From positions 1,798,001-1,862,000 of the forward strand of contig RQOL01000024.1 in assembly GCA_013076295.1 (NCBI GenBank): 64,000 nt of DNA, given 5' to 3'. Each line of letters opens with the position of its first letter. Within the stretch, counting starts at the first letter, position 1. The translations under genes were made by a program, and so were the position numbers. Shown piece after piece: positions 11,136-22,700 of the stretch. This DNA comes from Sanderia malayensis. Taxonomy: Eukaryota; Cnidaria; Scyphozoa; Semaeostomeae; Pelagiidae. The notes under the pieces were generated by a model. It had not been told where the DNA came from, ran no database searches, and saw nothing but the letters and a program-made list of their open reading frames with translations.

Positions 11136-13462
11136 TTATTTAATAGGCAAATCTTGAACGACAATAATAGCCTCTCCGTCCGTTCCGCAAATTAGCGCAT
11201 TTGTATCAATATCTATGGAATTCACAGGTAGTCTATTGAACGGTAGTAAGGAATACGTCTCGAGTTTGTGCTTATTTGTGTCTATGTACAACCAAGCTGA
11301 GGTATGGCTTGTTGAATCTGAGGTTGGGAGAAGAGATGGTTTTGGTTGCATTCCTTCAGAGCCTCGTAGTGATGAAGAGGCTCCATCCCAATACCATGTC
11401 GAACCGTCTTCTGAGCAGGTGAATAAGTTGTCAGGGCTGCTCGGGTGAAATTTCACTTCCCATACTAGAAATTTGAATGAGAACAGAACAGATCATAAAC
11501 ACAAGACAGGGCAATATTTGAGAATTTTTCCATTTTCTCCATTGTCAAAGAGTCTGTTAAGAATACCTTCATTATCGTGTGCTTCTAAAAGAGTAACTGG
11601 ATATCGCTCATGACGTATGTCCCAGACTCCTATTATCCCATCAGCTCCACCGGTGACATGCAAATGAGGCTGGTATGGATGTCTGTCCACACTTTCCAGT
11701 GAGATCCTTTCACCTGACCTGAGATTGAATTTGGGAACACAAACCTCACTACCAAAACAATTAGCTAATTTGAACCAATTAAGGAACTCCCCTGGAGCAT
11801 ATGCAAACAAGAATTTCATAACTGCTTTATTTAACGCAGATGTAACGAATGACTCACAAAAACATTGTCTTTGAAGATTTGCTGCTAGCTGTCCTGAGGT
11901 CCCAAATATTCAAGTGACCCATGGAGTTGACAGTAGCAACCTCATTGGAATTGACATGAGACACTGCATTGATAGTAACTCCATCAATTGTATCTAAACA
12001 ACAATGATCAGACCAATAAGCATGGGTACCTGCAATGTCATATTGATAAAGATGAAATGGATTTATATTTCTGGTTACCTATGGTTCTCATTGGCTTGGG
12101 GTTGTCCAGTCTTAAGGCATTGATCTTGCCATCTTCCCCGACAGTGACAATTGTGGATTGATTCACTGATACATTGGTGCAAGACGAACCAAGGGAGTAT
12201 ATATTATGGTGCAATGTGGGCCATTTCTGGATCTGTTTGAAGCTCTAAGTAAGAAATATTGGAACATTATAATGTGAAAACATATAATGTTGCATTTGTG
12301 GAGGGAAGGCTGATGAAGGGGGTAGATGATGTCTTAGTTTGTTTTTCTTCACTCCTACCATGGACTGTTCATCGATATTGTAGATTGTCACGTGGCCAGT
12401 CGATGATGACGTCACTAGCTGATACGAATTTATAAACTGCAAGGAACAAAGGCAGTATGAAAGAAATTTGATACTTTTGTGAAATTGGATAAGACGGAAG
12501 AGATTGGGAATAAAATGTAACTTTGTAACTATGTTTGTTTGTAACTATTGTAAATATGTTTGTATAACTATAGATACAATGAATGTGTTACTTTGATATC
12601 CGTTACTGATCCATCGTGCAATGCTGAACATAGCAGTTGGGGTTCTTCGTGTAACGATAATGAACTTCTTGTTTCTGCATTTTCATTACCATTAGTTGTC
12701 CACAGACATAAAGAATTGTCCTGAAAACAAACATGCAGGTCTTGAATCTTACTGCAAACACCGTAAAAGACACACGAGTCAGTGCATTGTTTAAAGTAAA
12801 GGAGCACAAGTACAAAGGAACAACATTCGAAATTATTAGACCAAGAAAAGAAATTGGAAGAGAAACAATCAGATATAGGGGCCCTGTACTATGGAACAAG
12901 CTAAGTCGGAATATAAGGGACAGTAATTCAAGCATTGACACTTTTAAAAACCATCTGAAAAAAGAAAAAGTTTTAAAAGACATTAATTTTAAAAAAGAAG
13001 CATTTTTGAACACTAATTTGGACAGTGACTATATTTATTTCTAAACTTATTTATTTATCTCACATATTAAATTATAAAGTTTTAAGTGGGACAGGGTTTT
13101 AGTAGGGGTGGGAGGGGGTGGGTTACAGCAGGTCCACATCGGCAGTCATGCCGCCCGCAACATGACCTGCTTTACCAAAAAACGTATGTTATGTTATGTT
13201 ATGTTATGTTATGTAATACGATCTAACCTAAGGCCTATGATGTCATTGTTAACTAATTTTAAGCGCGTCCTTTCCTTCTGTTCTGTTGAAACCGAAGGCC
13301 GCAATGCAATAATACCTGATCATCCCATGACCCAGATATGAACTGGTCCGTTTTTCTCAGCTGCCCGTTCGACCTCCATCTTAATTTCGATACTTTCTGA
13401 CCAATGTATTTCACTAATAAATTTTCTGTCCAGTCACTTTCAGCTCCAGAGATTTCCGCCAT
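11136..13462 (-). CDS. NUP43: Nucleoporin NUP43 (WD40 beta-propeller)
   Basis: Component of the Nup107-160 Y-complex scaffold of the nuclear pore and of kinetochores. About six or seven exons on the minus strand: start exon 13462-13316, then 12720-12598, 12436 onward, 12247-12083, 12030-11850, 11800-11570 and 11456-11136. Seen: an N-terminus typical of the family (YIGQKVSKLRWRS and FISGSWDD), WD-type blades (LCLWTTN, GVWDIRHERYPVTLLEAHDN) and the strongly conserved FHPSSPDNLFTCSEDGSTWY block followed by SIDIDTNALICGTDGEA at the C-terminus. The first intron carries the 3' end of a LINE. The gene is divergent from XPO4, with 336 bp between the two ATGs. Confidence 0.93.
12735..13215 (+). mobile_element. 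3' fragment of a LINE-type retrotransposon
   Basis: The plus-strand frame ending at 13044 contains RETIRYRGPVLWNKLSRNIR and then SIDTFKNHLKKE, the pattern seen at the extreme C-terminus of reverse transcriptases of jockey/CR1/L2-like LINEs (established knowledge). An untranslated stretch and an ATGTT microsatellite (about 13186-13214) follow, fitting a 3' tail. The copy is 5'-truncated, lies antisense in NUP43 intron 1, and reaches almost to the acceptor of exon 2. The rest of the reverse transcriptase is absent. Confidence 0.7.
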
Positions 13463-13798
13463 TTTAAAAGTAGCCGCTTTCAACCGCCATGTACTTCGTG
13501 TAGCGCGTAATTCCACGAAATTGTAGCAACCTTCTAGTAAGCACGAAAATCTTAATTTGCTCTTGCAGCTGTGAAAAGAGCCAGCACATTTTGACGCATA
13601 CTTGATGTAGAGTTTCATAATAAGTTATGCGCAGAATCGTGATGATTACATTAGGATTTTTCGCGAGAAAAAGCACGTGCAGGTTTTCCACCACACAAAA
13701 TCAAAACATGGATGTTGGAGAGAGAAATTTCCAAGAAAAATTTGTCTTGCATTGACTCTATGTGAAGGAATTGGTCTTGAAACCAGTTGCAATTGATC
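13463..13798. promoter_or_regulatory. Shared divergent promoter region of NUP43 and XPO4
   Basis: The 336 bp between the two ATGs must hold both 5' UTRs and probably a bidirectional promoter. No TATA box or known element is obvious. The promoter role is inferred from spacing only. Confidence 0.5.
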
Positions 13799-16700
13799 AT
13801 GGAAGAACTCAACCATATACTACCTCAACTAGAGAAGGCTGCATGCGTTATGATGGTTGGTATTATTTTGAACTCTTTTTATTAACTCTTGCGAGACAAA
13901 AATGGTATATGTTGACTGTCATGAATTCTTATCCATAGAGTCCTTCGTTGGCAGTAACAACAGAAGAGAGGCATGCTGCAGAAAATACATTCCTTCAATT
14001 CCGAAAGTCTATCCACCCATATAATGTTTGCAAGCAAGTTTTAGGTAAGGTTTGCGGCAATGCAGAATGTTTATTAATGTTTTGCAATGCAGATATAGTT
14101 AAGTCAAGTAACCCTCTCGATGAACTCTATGCTTAGAATATAGCATTCACTTCTTAGGAAAGGGGTGGACAAAACTATCAAGCACCGTTGTAAATTCTAT
14201 AATGTCATTTTAAGAAAAGGTTTTTTTGGTGTTTGCTGTGTAACACGAGCAGTAACAGATTGATTTTGTTTTCTGTTTGATAGAAACTAGTAAAGTCGAC
14301 TATGTACTCTTCGAATGTGCCTCAACTCTTAAGGAAGCCATCGTTCGGGAATGGAGCTTGCTTGAAAAACAGGACACCGATGGCCTTTGTACATTTCTTC
14401 TTACTTACGTGACCCATCGCAAGAAGTAAGTTCAGTGGAATTTATTTATTCCATCCATGCTATGGAATATGGTTGTAATAAATTACACAATTCCATGTTA
14501 AATTAGGGTTATATTCAGGGCTTTAACATGCCCACTGCGGGACAATTGCCCCTCCTGCCCGCTCCTTGACAGAGGTCCTGGTCCTATTAGATCCCTCATT
14601 TTTTCGTGTGCTTCTTGGCTTTTACTTATGTTTGAGTGCTTAATTGCCACAATCCAATTCTTATTTCCTTCAGTCTGCAGAAATTTGTGAGAGAACAGAT
14701 TTTACAAGTTGTTGCTATAATATTAAAACGAGGAACTTTGGACAAGTCCAAGCAAGGATGCAGTAGTCTTCTTTCAAGCATCTCTCAGCTACTTCATGAA
14801 GGAGACAAAGATATGGTATGTTGTATTATTGTGATATTTGTTGCTGATATATCTTACTAAACTCTCTCTATAGTTTATATTAAGAATGAGATTAGCTGAT
14901 GAACTATGAATTACCTATGTTTGGATGAATATGTGTATTTGAACTATGAATTACATATACTTGGGAGGTGGACATCTTATCTTGGGAGGTACACTTGGGA
15001 AGTTTTTGAACATTTTAATAAAAATCGAATATTTTGATATTTCTTTTATTTGATATTCCAACCTCGCATTATCATCAGAATGTGAGGTTAAAATATTAAA
15101 TAAATAAAAAAAGTCAAGAACATTTTTAAAAAGTGTATAAACTTTTTGATTAAGATGTTTGAGCTTATGCTATGTAACATAACTTGATTTGATAAGCTGT
15201 TTGTTTCTTTAAAAAAGTTTCACTAATTGAATTGGATAAAATTTATTCTCATGTGTATTTGTTTATTTTAGCAATTAATCTGCTGTTCAATTTTAAAAGC
15301 TCTTTTAACTGAATACTCGACAACAAGCAGATCATCTAATCTTGGCCTAAGCCTGGAATATCATGCTGAATGCAAAACAACGTTTGAGGTATGTTGCTTG
15401 TAGCTTGTTGATCTTGTCCGTATTTTCCTTGCTAAGAAGCTAAGGGAAAGAAGCTCGCTACCGAAGCTTATCATGGAGAGAAGCTCGCTACAGAAGCTTA
15501 TCACTTCTCAGAGAGTTTGCATATGTAATGGAAGCAGAATCTGAATTAAACGGAGCAAAGTTTTCCCAGCAAATTTAAAATGATTTATCATCCAGGTACT
15601 CATAGAACTCATAGGACTGTTTCTATCATTATCCAACGCGTGTAAAAAAGTGCTACATAAGCATTGAATTGCGTAACAATGATCTTTACTTAGCAATGAC
15701 GTTTTGCGAGATTGTTTCCTCCTCAGTTTCAAAACATGCGGGAAAGTACCACTCGATTTTACTTTCAATTTTCTCAAATTCCAAAGGACCATTCCCAAGG
15801 GTCATTCTTTGATTATTCTATTTCCTGGATATACTTTTTAAGAATCGGTTATTTCCCGTTTTTCAATTTTCTCAAATTTTACGAAAGATGTCACATGGGT
15901 TCAATTAAAATACCATGTTATTGTTCTTTAGAAATCGATGCGTGACCATTGGCTCGACATTATTTCTTTGCCTTTATTTAATTGCCGTTTTTTGCAAAAT
16001 GACATCACACAATGGCATTCGCCATATTTGTATTTGTATTGAGTTTGTTTACACCTATGAAGAAACATCGTATTGCCATGTGTGGTAGCAGAACTTTCTA
16101 CGCAATAGATGTCAGAAATCGTCCTTTCGTTGACCTAACTTCTGACTTCCCGTTAGATTGTAAACTCGAATAAAATAGACTTTGGTGACTTTAGGAGACT
16201 GTATTTGTTTAATCGTGTGACATGAGTTTGTTCCAATGAAGATCCATCTACACTGGAGCTTAGAATGTTATAACTGCTAAATTTACTCTAAACGGTTTCT
16301 TTTATAGCTCTAAAGAGTGTGTATATTTACTGCGTGACATCATACAAGTTACATCATGTTACGCATTTGGCTCTGTATTGCTTAGTAACAACATGCATGC
16401 AGCTAAATATTGACACCTACGTACGGTACACTCTGACAACAAAATACAACAAAACAGACGTTATTTTTAGCCTAAACGTAATCAGCTTACATAATCGACG
16501 AAATTAAACAATGACAAAATATAAATGTAAATGCGATTGAGAGGTGTCTAGTCTGAGTCGATCAATAGTGGATTTATTCATCACACACCACCCCCAAATC
16601 AAAGTTAGATTTGATTTTCTTCTTCTTGAATCTGAGTTGCTTTCATGAGACTCTTTGCTTCGATAGCGGCTTTTCTTTGTGGCCTTGAATCACATGCTGT

Positions 16701-19700
16701 CTCTTTTGTTTTATTCTTTCCTTGAGTCTTCTTATCATCTGAATCTGCTTGAAGTTCCAATGGGTACAAATTCTGAACAGGTCGATCGATTTCATATGTC
16801 TTGCCTCTTGTAGTTGTCTTTAGAGTAACTCCTCTCTCTACGCCATCTTTGCCGCGGATTATGTCAATAACCTTTCCTAGCTTCCACTTGTTTCTTGGTA
16901 GATTTTCATCCTTTACCAGTACAATATCTCCAACTGCTATTTTGTTATACCCTCCTTGATTGATCTTGTGGTGTTCCCTTAGACTTGTTAAATATTCTCG
17001 TGACCATCGTTTCCAGCATTTTTCTCTGCACTTTTGAAGATACCGTAGTCTCTTTCTTGCTGGGATCTTGTCTTCATCGCTGAATACTTCTTCATCTCTG
17101 ATTGGCTTGATTCGTCTGCCATGTATCAAGTGATTTGGAGTCAATACTTCATCTTCCAATTGATCGGTTTGGTAGGTCAGTGGTCTGTTATTTAAACAGA
17201 ACTCAATGTCCAACAGAACCTCTTGTAATTCGCTGACGGTAAGATTTGCAAGACCGAGGGTTTTCCTGAAGGTATTCTTCACCATCCCGACCATTCTTTC
17301 GAAAAAACCTCCCCACCAGGGGGATCTTGAGAGATTGAACCTCCAGTTAATCTTCTGTTCTTGCAACAAGTCTTGCATCCTCTCATTGTTGACTATTGCT
17401 TGAAGCCATCTTGCAGTCGCTTGAAACGTTTTGGCGTTGTCTGAGACGATTAACTGTGGTGTTCCTCTTCGTGCTATCAATGCCTTTAGGCTTTTTCTGA
17501 ACGTTTTTGCTGACAGATCCTCCACGAGTTCAATATGTATTGCTCTCGATGTTGCACAAGTGAAAAGAGTGATGTATGTCTTCTTCTGTCTCTTTCCTTC
17601 CTTGCAGTAGAAAGGACCGGCAAAGTCAACTCCTGTGGTTAGGAATGCATGGCCAGGTGTCACTCTGAAGTCTGGAACTGGTGCAGTTGTTGGCTGTTTG
17701 TAAGGCTTTACACTGTAGCGTTTACAATGGTTGCAAGAGCTGATGATCCTTTTCACTTCCTGTCGACCTTTAGGCACCCAGAATCTGCTTCTCAGCTCAG
17801 CCAGCGTAGTGGCCACCCCCATATGCAACACTCTTCGATGAGAATCGATAATCAGAAGGCTGGTAAGGTGATGCTGCTTTGGAACATATATTGGCTGTTG
17901 GTCTTCCTGCTGTTGGAACCTGCCAAAACATCTTAGTATTCCGTGTCTGTCTTCCTTGAGGCCAAGCTGGTTTATTTGCTCGGCTGTTGGACGATGCTGT
18001 TGCTGAACACTCTTAACCCAAACTTCTTCTGCTTTCTTGATCTCTTCTACGGTTAGAGTTTCATGTTTCTCCAGTGATCTTCTCCTTATCTTGTTGATAA
18101 AGCGAAGCATCCATGCTGTTACTCTGAACAGTTTCATTCCGCAATTGTATCGTTTAGGATCCATGCAGCAACTGATTCCAAGTTTCACTTCTGTTGTTGC
18201 GGTAACCACAGTAGCTAGTCTCATTTCTCCCTTTACTTCTTCACTTGCTAGTGCTTGAGGCTGCATCGGCCAGTCTTCTCTTTGTGTGAGCCATGTTGGT
18301 CCATTCCACCACTTTCCGCAATGTTGTAGTTTGACTGCAGTTATTCCTCGGGTCCCCATGTCGGCAGGATTGTCTTCTGTCGGGCAGTACATCCATTTCA
18401 CGTCAGCAGCTAGAATCTGGTCAACTCTTTTACGAACGAACTGTTTCCATTCGCCTTTGTTTTCCAGCCAGCAGAGTACAGTTTGGCTATCCAGCCATCC
18501 ATAGGTCTGTGTTACTTCAACTTTCAGTGCTGCTTTCACGTTCTGGATCAATTTGGTTAGCATCTGAGCCCCAATCAGTTCGAGTCTTGGCACTGACGTA
18601 TTGGGTTTGGCCACTCTTGCTTTGGCTGTCAGCTGTTTCACATACGTTCCAGTCGATTGTGTTATCTTCAGGTAGATCACTGCACAGCATGCTGCTATAC
18701 TCGAATCTGCAAAGCCATGCACTTCAATGCTTGCTATTCTTTCTTCTGGATATGCGATCAAACATCTATCGAAGGTGAGAACTGGATGCTCTTTCAGGCT
18801 CGTCAACCATTTTCTCCACCTTTTAAGTAAGTCTTCTGCAATTTGTGCATCCCATCCACGTTTCCGCATACATACTTCATGGTAGATAATCTTGCCCAAT
18901 ATGGTGACGGGACTTGCACCTCCGATTGGATCATAGATGGCTGCCACGATTCTTAGAACTCCTCGTTGTGTTGATTCGTGTTCCATTGCTGCGAGTTTCT
19001 CAAGGCTGACACCCATTACATCAGTTTCTTGATTCCAAATAACACCTAGCACTTTATCGTTTGCATTCTTTGTGCTAGTGTTAGTAGATGCTGTTGCGTT
19101 TGCATTCTCTTCACCAACCCTCTGCGCTACGTTCGTTTCATCTCGTAATTCTGGTATGTTAGACTTCCATTTTCTCATGTTGAAATGTCCATCCTTGAAT
19201 CTGTCGATCAGTTTCCTTTTCAATGTGCTGACTTCTTCTGCATTAGCTCCTCCGCAGGCCATATCATCCACGTATAGGCCTTTCGTGACACAGTCTACAA
19301 ATTCAGGGTCTTCATGCTTGTAATTCTCCATATGGTATCTGATAGTGGCTCCAAGTAGAAAAGGACTGGGACCTGAACCAAAGATCACTCTTGTGAACCG
19401 CAATTCTTGTATTTCTGCGTTTTCTTTGGGTAGATCTGTAGGCCAGAGAAATCTCATCGCATCACGATCTTCTTTGTCGACTTTGATCTGCAAGAATGCT
19501 TGTTGAATGTCTCCAAGTAGTGCCACTGGATACATCCGGAACCTGATCAAGATGTCGTATAAAAGGGGCTGCAGAGGTGGTCCAATGTGGAGACAATCAT
19601 TCATAGACTTGTCATACTTGCGCTCTTTGGCTGAACAATCGTAAACAATTCTCAACTTCGTAGTCTCGGCTTCTCTTCGAATCACTGCATGGTGTGGGAT

Positions 19701-22700
19701 ATAGTGAACATGCTTGCCATCTGGTTGTTCTGGTACAGGCTCTACTATCCCATCTTTGATTTGCTGCTGAATGACGTCATCGTATGTTCTCAAGTCTTCT
19801 GGTGATTTCTTCAACTTCTTCAATTGCCCCGCCAATCTTCCTTGGCACATCTGCTTGTTGTTTGGCAGGAAGAAATTTCCCTTTTTCCAAGGGAGCTTCA
19901 CGGAGTATCTGCCATCCTCGTCTCTCGTTATGTTGTCTTTGAATTCTTCGAAAACATCTTCACTGCCATCTTTAATACCAAGAACGTCCAAGTCATAGAG
20001 CTGTTTGAATTCTTCATTGACAGATTTCGGCTGTTCGATCATCAGATTTGCTACTGTGTGTTCATCATTCGACTGCTGGTCTTGAATCGTTCCCATGAGC
20101 GTCCATCCTAATATGGTTTCTTCAGCCATTGGCTCGTTGTTGTTTCCCTTTATCATGTGTCCGGTTCTGATATGCGCATAGTCTTTTACCCCAAGTATGG
20201 CGTGAATCTCCAGGTTGTCTTCTTGGGATACATCTGAAAACCATATTCCGTTTAGGTGGGCGAACTTCTCTCTCTGCCTCTCTGGATGAGCATTTGGAAC
20301 CGATGTCAGCATGTAGAGGTCCAATTCTGCAAATTCTGTCGAAAATCTGTTTTTGTTTGCCTTGCCCACTCCAGCCACTTCAAGATTGTAGACTGGGCAT
20401 TTAACTTCTTTTTCTCCATTTACTGTGCCAATTATTCGCTTCTCTGTACGAATTGGATTTTCTGCTATTTTCCGGCCATGTTCTCTGCTAATGTAGGACT
20501 TTCCACTTCCTCCATCCAATAAAATGCGACACTTTTGCCCTCCAACGTTTGCAATAACGGTCTGATAAGCTGCTGGGCCTCCTTGTATATGTCCGTTCAG
20601 ATCTCGGGTTGCTGTTTCATTACTTCTGGCTGACATCGTCTCATTGGAGGTTCCACTTGCTTCAGATCTGGTACATATCGAGGAATGGTGCTTTCCTTTG
20701 CAGTGATAGCAGACATTCCGGCTTTGACATTCTTTCAGTGTGTGGTTGTTTCGTGTGCAGTTGTAGCATCGCCTCTGACTCTGAAGGATGGCTTTTCGAT
20801 CTGCTACGCTGCTCACACTCGTGCATTCGAATGCTTTATGGCCTCCCTTGCAGTAAACGCATTCTTGCCTTCTTGTTGTTGTCGCGTGCACCATTTGTCT
20901 TCTGGTTGGTGATGACGTTTCGAACCTTGATGTTTCTGTTGGCTCGATTTCTTCACAAGTTTTGAGATAAATCCATAACCTCTCCAAGAATTTCGTGAAA
21001 TCCCATTTCGTCCAGCTTCTATCATCTTTCGTCAGTTCGTAGCGAATTGGGCGTGGCAGCTTCATCATGGTTTCTTCCACCAGACACATCACATGTTCAT
21101 CGTATCCCATCGATCTCAGGGAAGCAACATTGATCGCCACGTCTTCATAAAACCGTCTCAGCTGCTTTAGGTTGTGGGTATTTGTTACTGGCTGGGCATC
21201 ACGAATTGCTTTGATGTGTGCACTTCTTAACCGAGTGTCGTCACCGAATTCTTGTTGTAGCAAGTCGATAGCAATTTTGTAGTTCTCCACTGATAAAGAC
21301 AGGCCTCTAATGACTGCTGATGCTTTGCCAATCAGTAGTTCTCTCAAATACGAGAACTTTGTTGTTGCATCCAATGAACTCGAGTGAATATTGTTCTTGA
21401 ATTGCTCCCAGAATTCTCTCCATTTCAAAGGTTCTCCCCCGTATTTGTTGATTTGCAGTTTAGGCAGCTTGGCGTTCTGCTGTGCTGTCACGTTCGTTCT
21501 GCTTTCCGGCACTGTTCTGACTTCATCTCTTCGTAATACATCTTCGATGTCAGCAATGGTGTCTTCGTACACGTCTAGTTCCGATTCGCTTTTGAAATTG
21601 AAGAAGGCTACGTCTTCGCATGATACCCCCATCTGAATCATATACTCGCTCGTCTGTTGATTCAATTTCTTGAGGGCACTCAGTTTCTCCTCGATTCTTT
21701 TTCTTGTTCTTCTTAGCTCGTTGGGTCGTTTTCTTTCGATTACTTCGTCCACTGTCTCTAAAAACAGGCCCAATGTCTGCTTGGCAACATCTCGCATCTT
21801 TTGACTTTCGTCCATCAACATTTCAGGGGTCTTGATGCCAAACATCGCTGCTGGTGATGGTGCATAGACTTCTTCTTGTGCCCTTTGTTCGGGTGCTTCT
21901 CGTAGTTCCAACTGGTCTTGTTCAGCTTGTTGGTGCATTTTCTTCTTAGGATCCGGCTCGGTGGACCAAAATGTCAGAAATCGTCCTTTCGTTGACCTAA
22001 CTTCTGACTTCCCGTTAGATTGTAAACTCGAATAAAATAGACTTTGGTGACTTTAGGAGACTGTATTTGTTTAATCGTGTGACATGAGTTTGTTCCAATG
22101 AAGATCCATCTACACTGGAGCTTAGAATGTTATAACTGCTAAATTTACTCTAAACGGTTTCTTTTATAGCTCTAAAGAGTGTGTATATTTACTGCGTGAC
22201 ATCATACAAGTTACATCATGTTACGCATTTGGCTCTGTATTGCTTAGTAACAACATGCATGCAGCTAAATATTGACACCTACGTACGGTACACTCTGACA
22301 ACAAAATACAACAAAACAGACGTTATTTTTAGCCTAAACGTAATCAGCTTACATAATCGACGAAATTAAACAATGACAAAATATAAATGTAAATGCGATT
22401 GAGAGGTGTCTAGTCTGAGTCGATCAATAGTGGATTTATTCATCACATAGATGCTGCAATTTTCTATATTTAGCCACTACGTTTTGCTGTCATTTTCATG
22501 CAGCAACGACTGTGAACTTTTGGATGTGCGCAGCGCTCTCCTTTTGAGCTTCGTCTTCTGTTATTCAGTAATGCAGTGAAATTTGTTGAACTTTGAAGGG
22601 CTCTCTAATATATACATTGCTACATGGGGGATTCGATAAACCGAGGGTAATTGGGGGGAGTGAATGGATGAGACAATTAATTCGTTGCACGGGGAGACTA

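Larger units (their letters stand above)
16110..22447 (-). mobile_element. Full-length BEL/Pao LTR retrotransposon
   Basis: A 6338-bp element in antisense orientation in an XPO4 intron. Left and right LTRs are 476 bp each and look identical; both start TGTCAGAAAT and end TTCATCACA on the plus strand. The flanks read AATAGA and TAGATG, consistent with a 4-bp target duplication TAGA. Next to the 5' LTR (right side), the minus strand reads TGGTCCACCGAGCCGGATC, a plausible primer-binding site for an unassigned tRNA. One uninterrupted gag-pol frame fills the interior. Identical LTRs and an open frame point to a recent insertion. Confidence 0.95.
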
